Assembly (NCBI RefSeq): GCF_030824435.1
Contig: NZ_JAVBXS010000051.1
Coordinates: forward strand, 1-47,960
DNA: 47,960 nucleotides
Source: Rheinheimera sp.
Lineage (GTDB): Bacteria; Pseudomonadota; Gammaproteobacteria; Enterobacterales; Alteromonadaceae
Direction: 5' to 3'
Below, one piece after another: positions 47,901 through 47,960 of this stretch (the stretch's first letter is position 1; each line of letters begins with the position of its first letter). The notes below the pieces were generated by a model. The model worked only from the letters and a program-made list of their open reading frames with translations. It was not told the origin of the DNA and did no database searches. The translations under genes were made by a program, and so were the position numbers.

Positions 47901-47960
47901 GTTGTGTTGCCTCTTTCTGTGATAATCAGGGATAAAAAGTCAGGTGAAATACATTACTGT

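Overview
The window looks like chromosome from a gammaproteobacterium of the Alteromonadales/Chromatiales side, most like Rheinheimera. This rests on the gene content (divergent mrp and metG, dcd, HrpA, exonuclease I, RlmI, YebG, a bkd gene, orphan astE, SbtA with a LysR gene), the close similarity of the housekeeping proteins to E. coli ones as I remember them, and moderate GC. It is inference; no database search was possible. No phage, insertion sequence or CRISPR array was seen.

Layout. Positions 1-6300 are mostly minus strand: the N-terminal part of a branched-chain 2-oxoacid dehydrogenase E1-alpha gene, astE, a secreted nuclease (lamin-tail plus endonuclease I domains), an EamA permease, a tRNA-Pro(GGG) and a FemAB-like acyltransferase. 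From 6547 to 16000 come an ABM monooxygenase, a divergent SbtA bicarbonate transporter and LysR regulator, threonine aldolase, an ABC exporter, a GST, a DUF3300 protein with a heptad repeat tail, and a second EamA permease. From 16130 to 25110 lie a possible orphan small RNA, dcd-mrp divergent from metG, an ERIC-type repeat, an MFS transporter, a quinone oxidoreductase, rlmI and a YceI protein. From 25236 to 35877 lie YjiH, PilZ, hrpA, a CBS protein, a periplasmic isoaspartyl peptidase, a YdcH protein, and the divergent endA/sbcB pair with striking palindromes between them.

The most interesting accessory system is at 36056-38876. Four co-directional genes encode a Tat-exported protein with an SPGYWSNH motif, a small PqqD-like protein, an HprK-related kinase and an NTP_transf_5 nucleotidyltransferase. 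This is the layout I know as the 'HPr-rel-A' system, whose biochemistry I believe is undescribed. It resembles the tailoring half of some lasso-peptide clusters but lacks the lasso cyclase and protease. My hypothesis is that the PqqD-like protein presents the Tat protein (or another substrate) for phosphorylation and then nucleotidyl or glycosyl-phosphate transfer before export.

From 38880 to 45694 a TPP riboswitch controls a tightly overlapping thiamin operon, thiC-thiDE-thiF-thiS-thiG-thiH. ThiDE is a fusion with a Ser-Asp microsatellite in its kinase half. The window ends with a repeat-rich lipoprotein and an SOS-type yebG.
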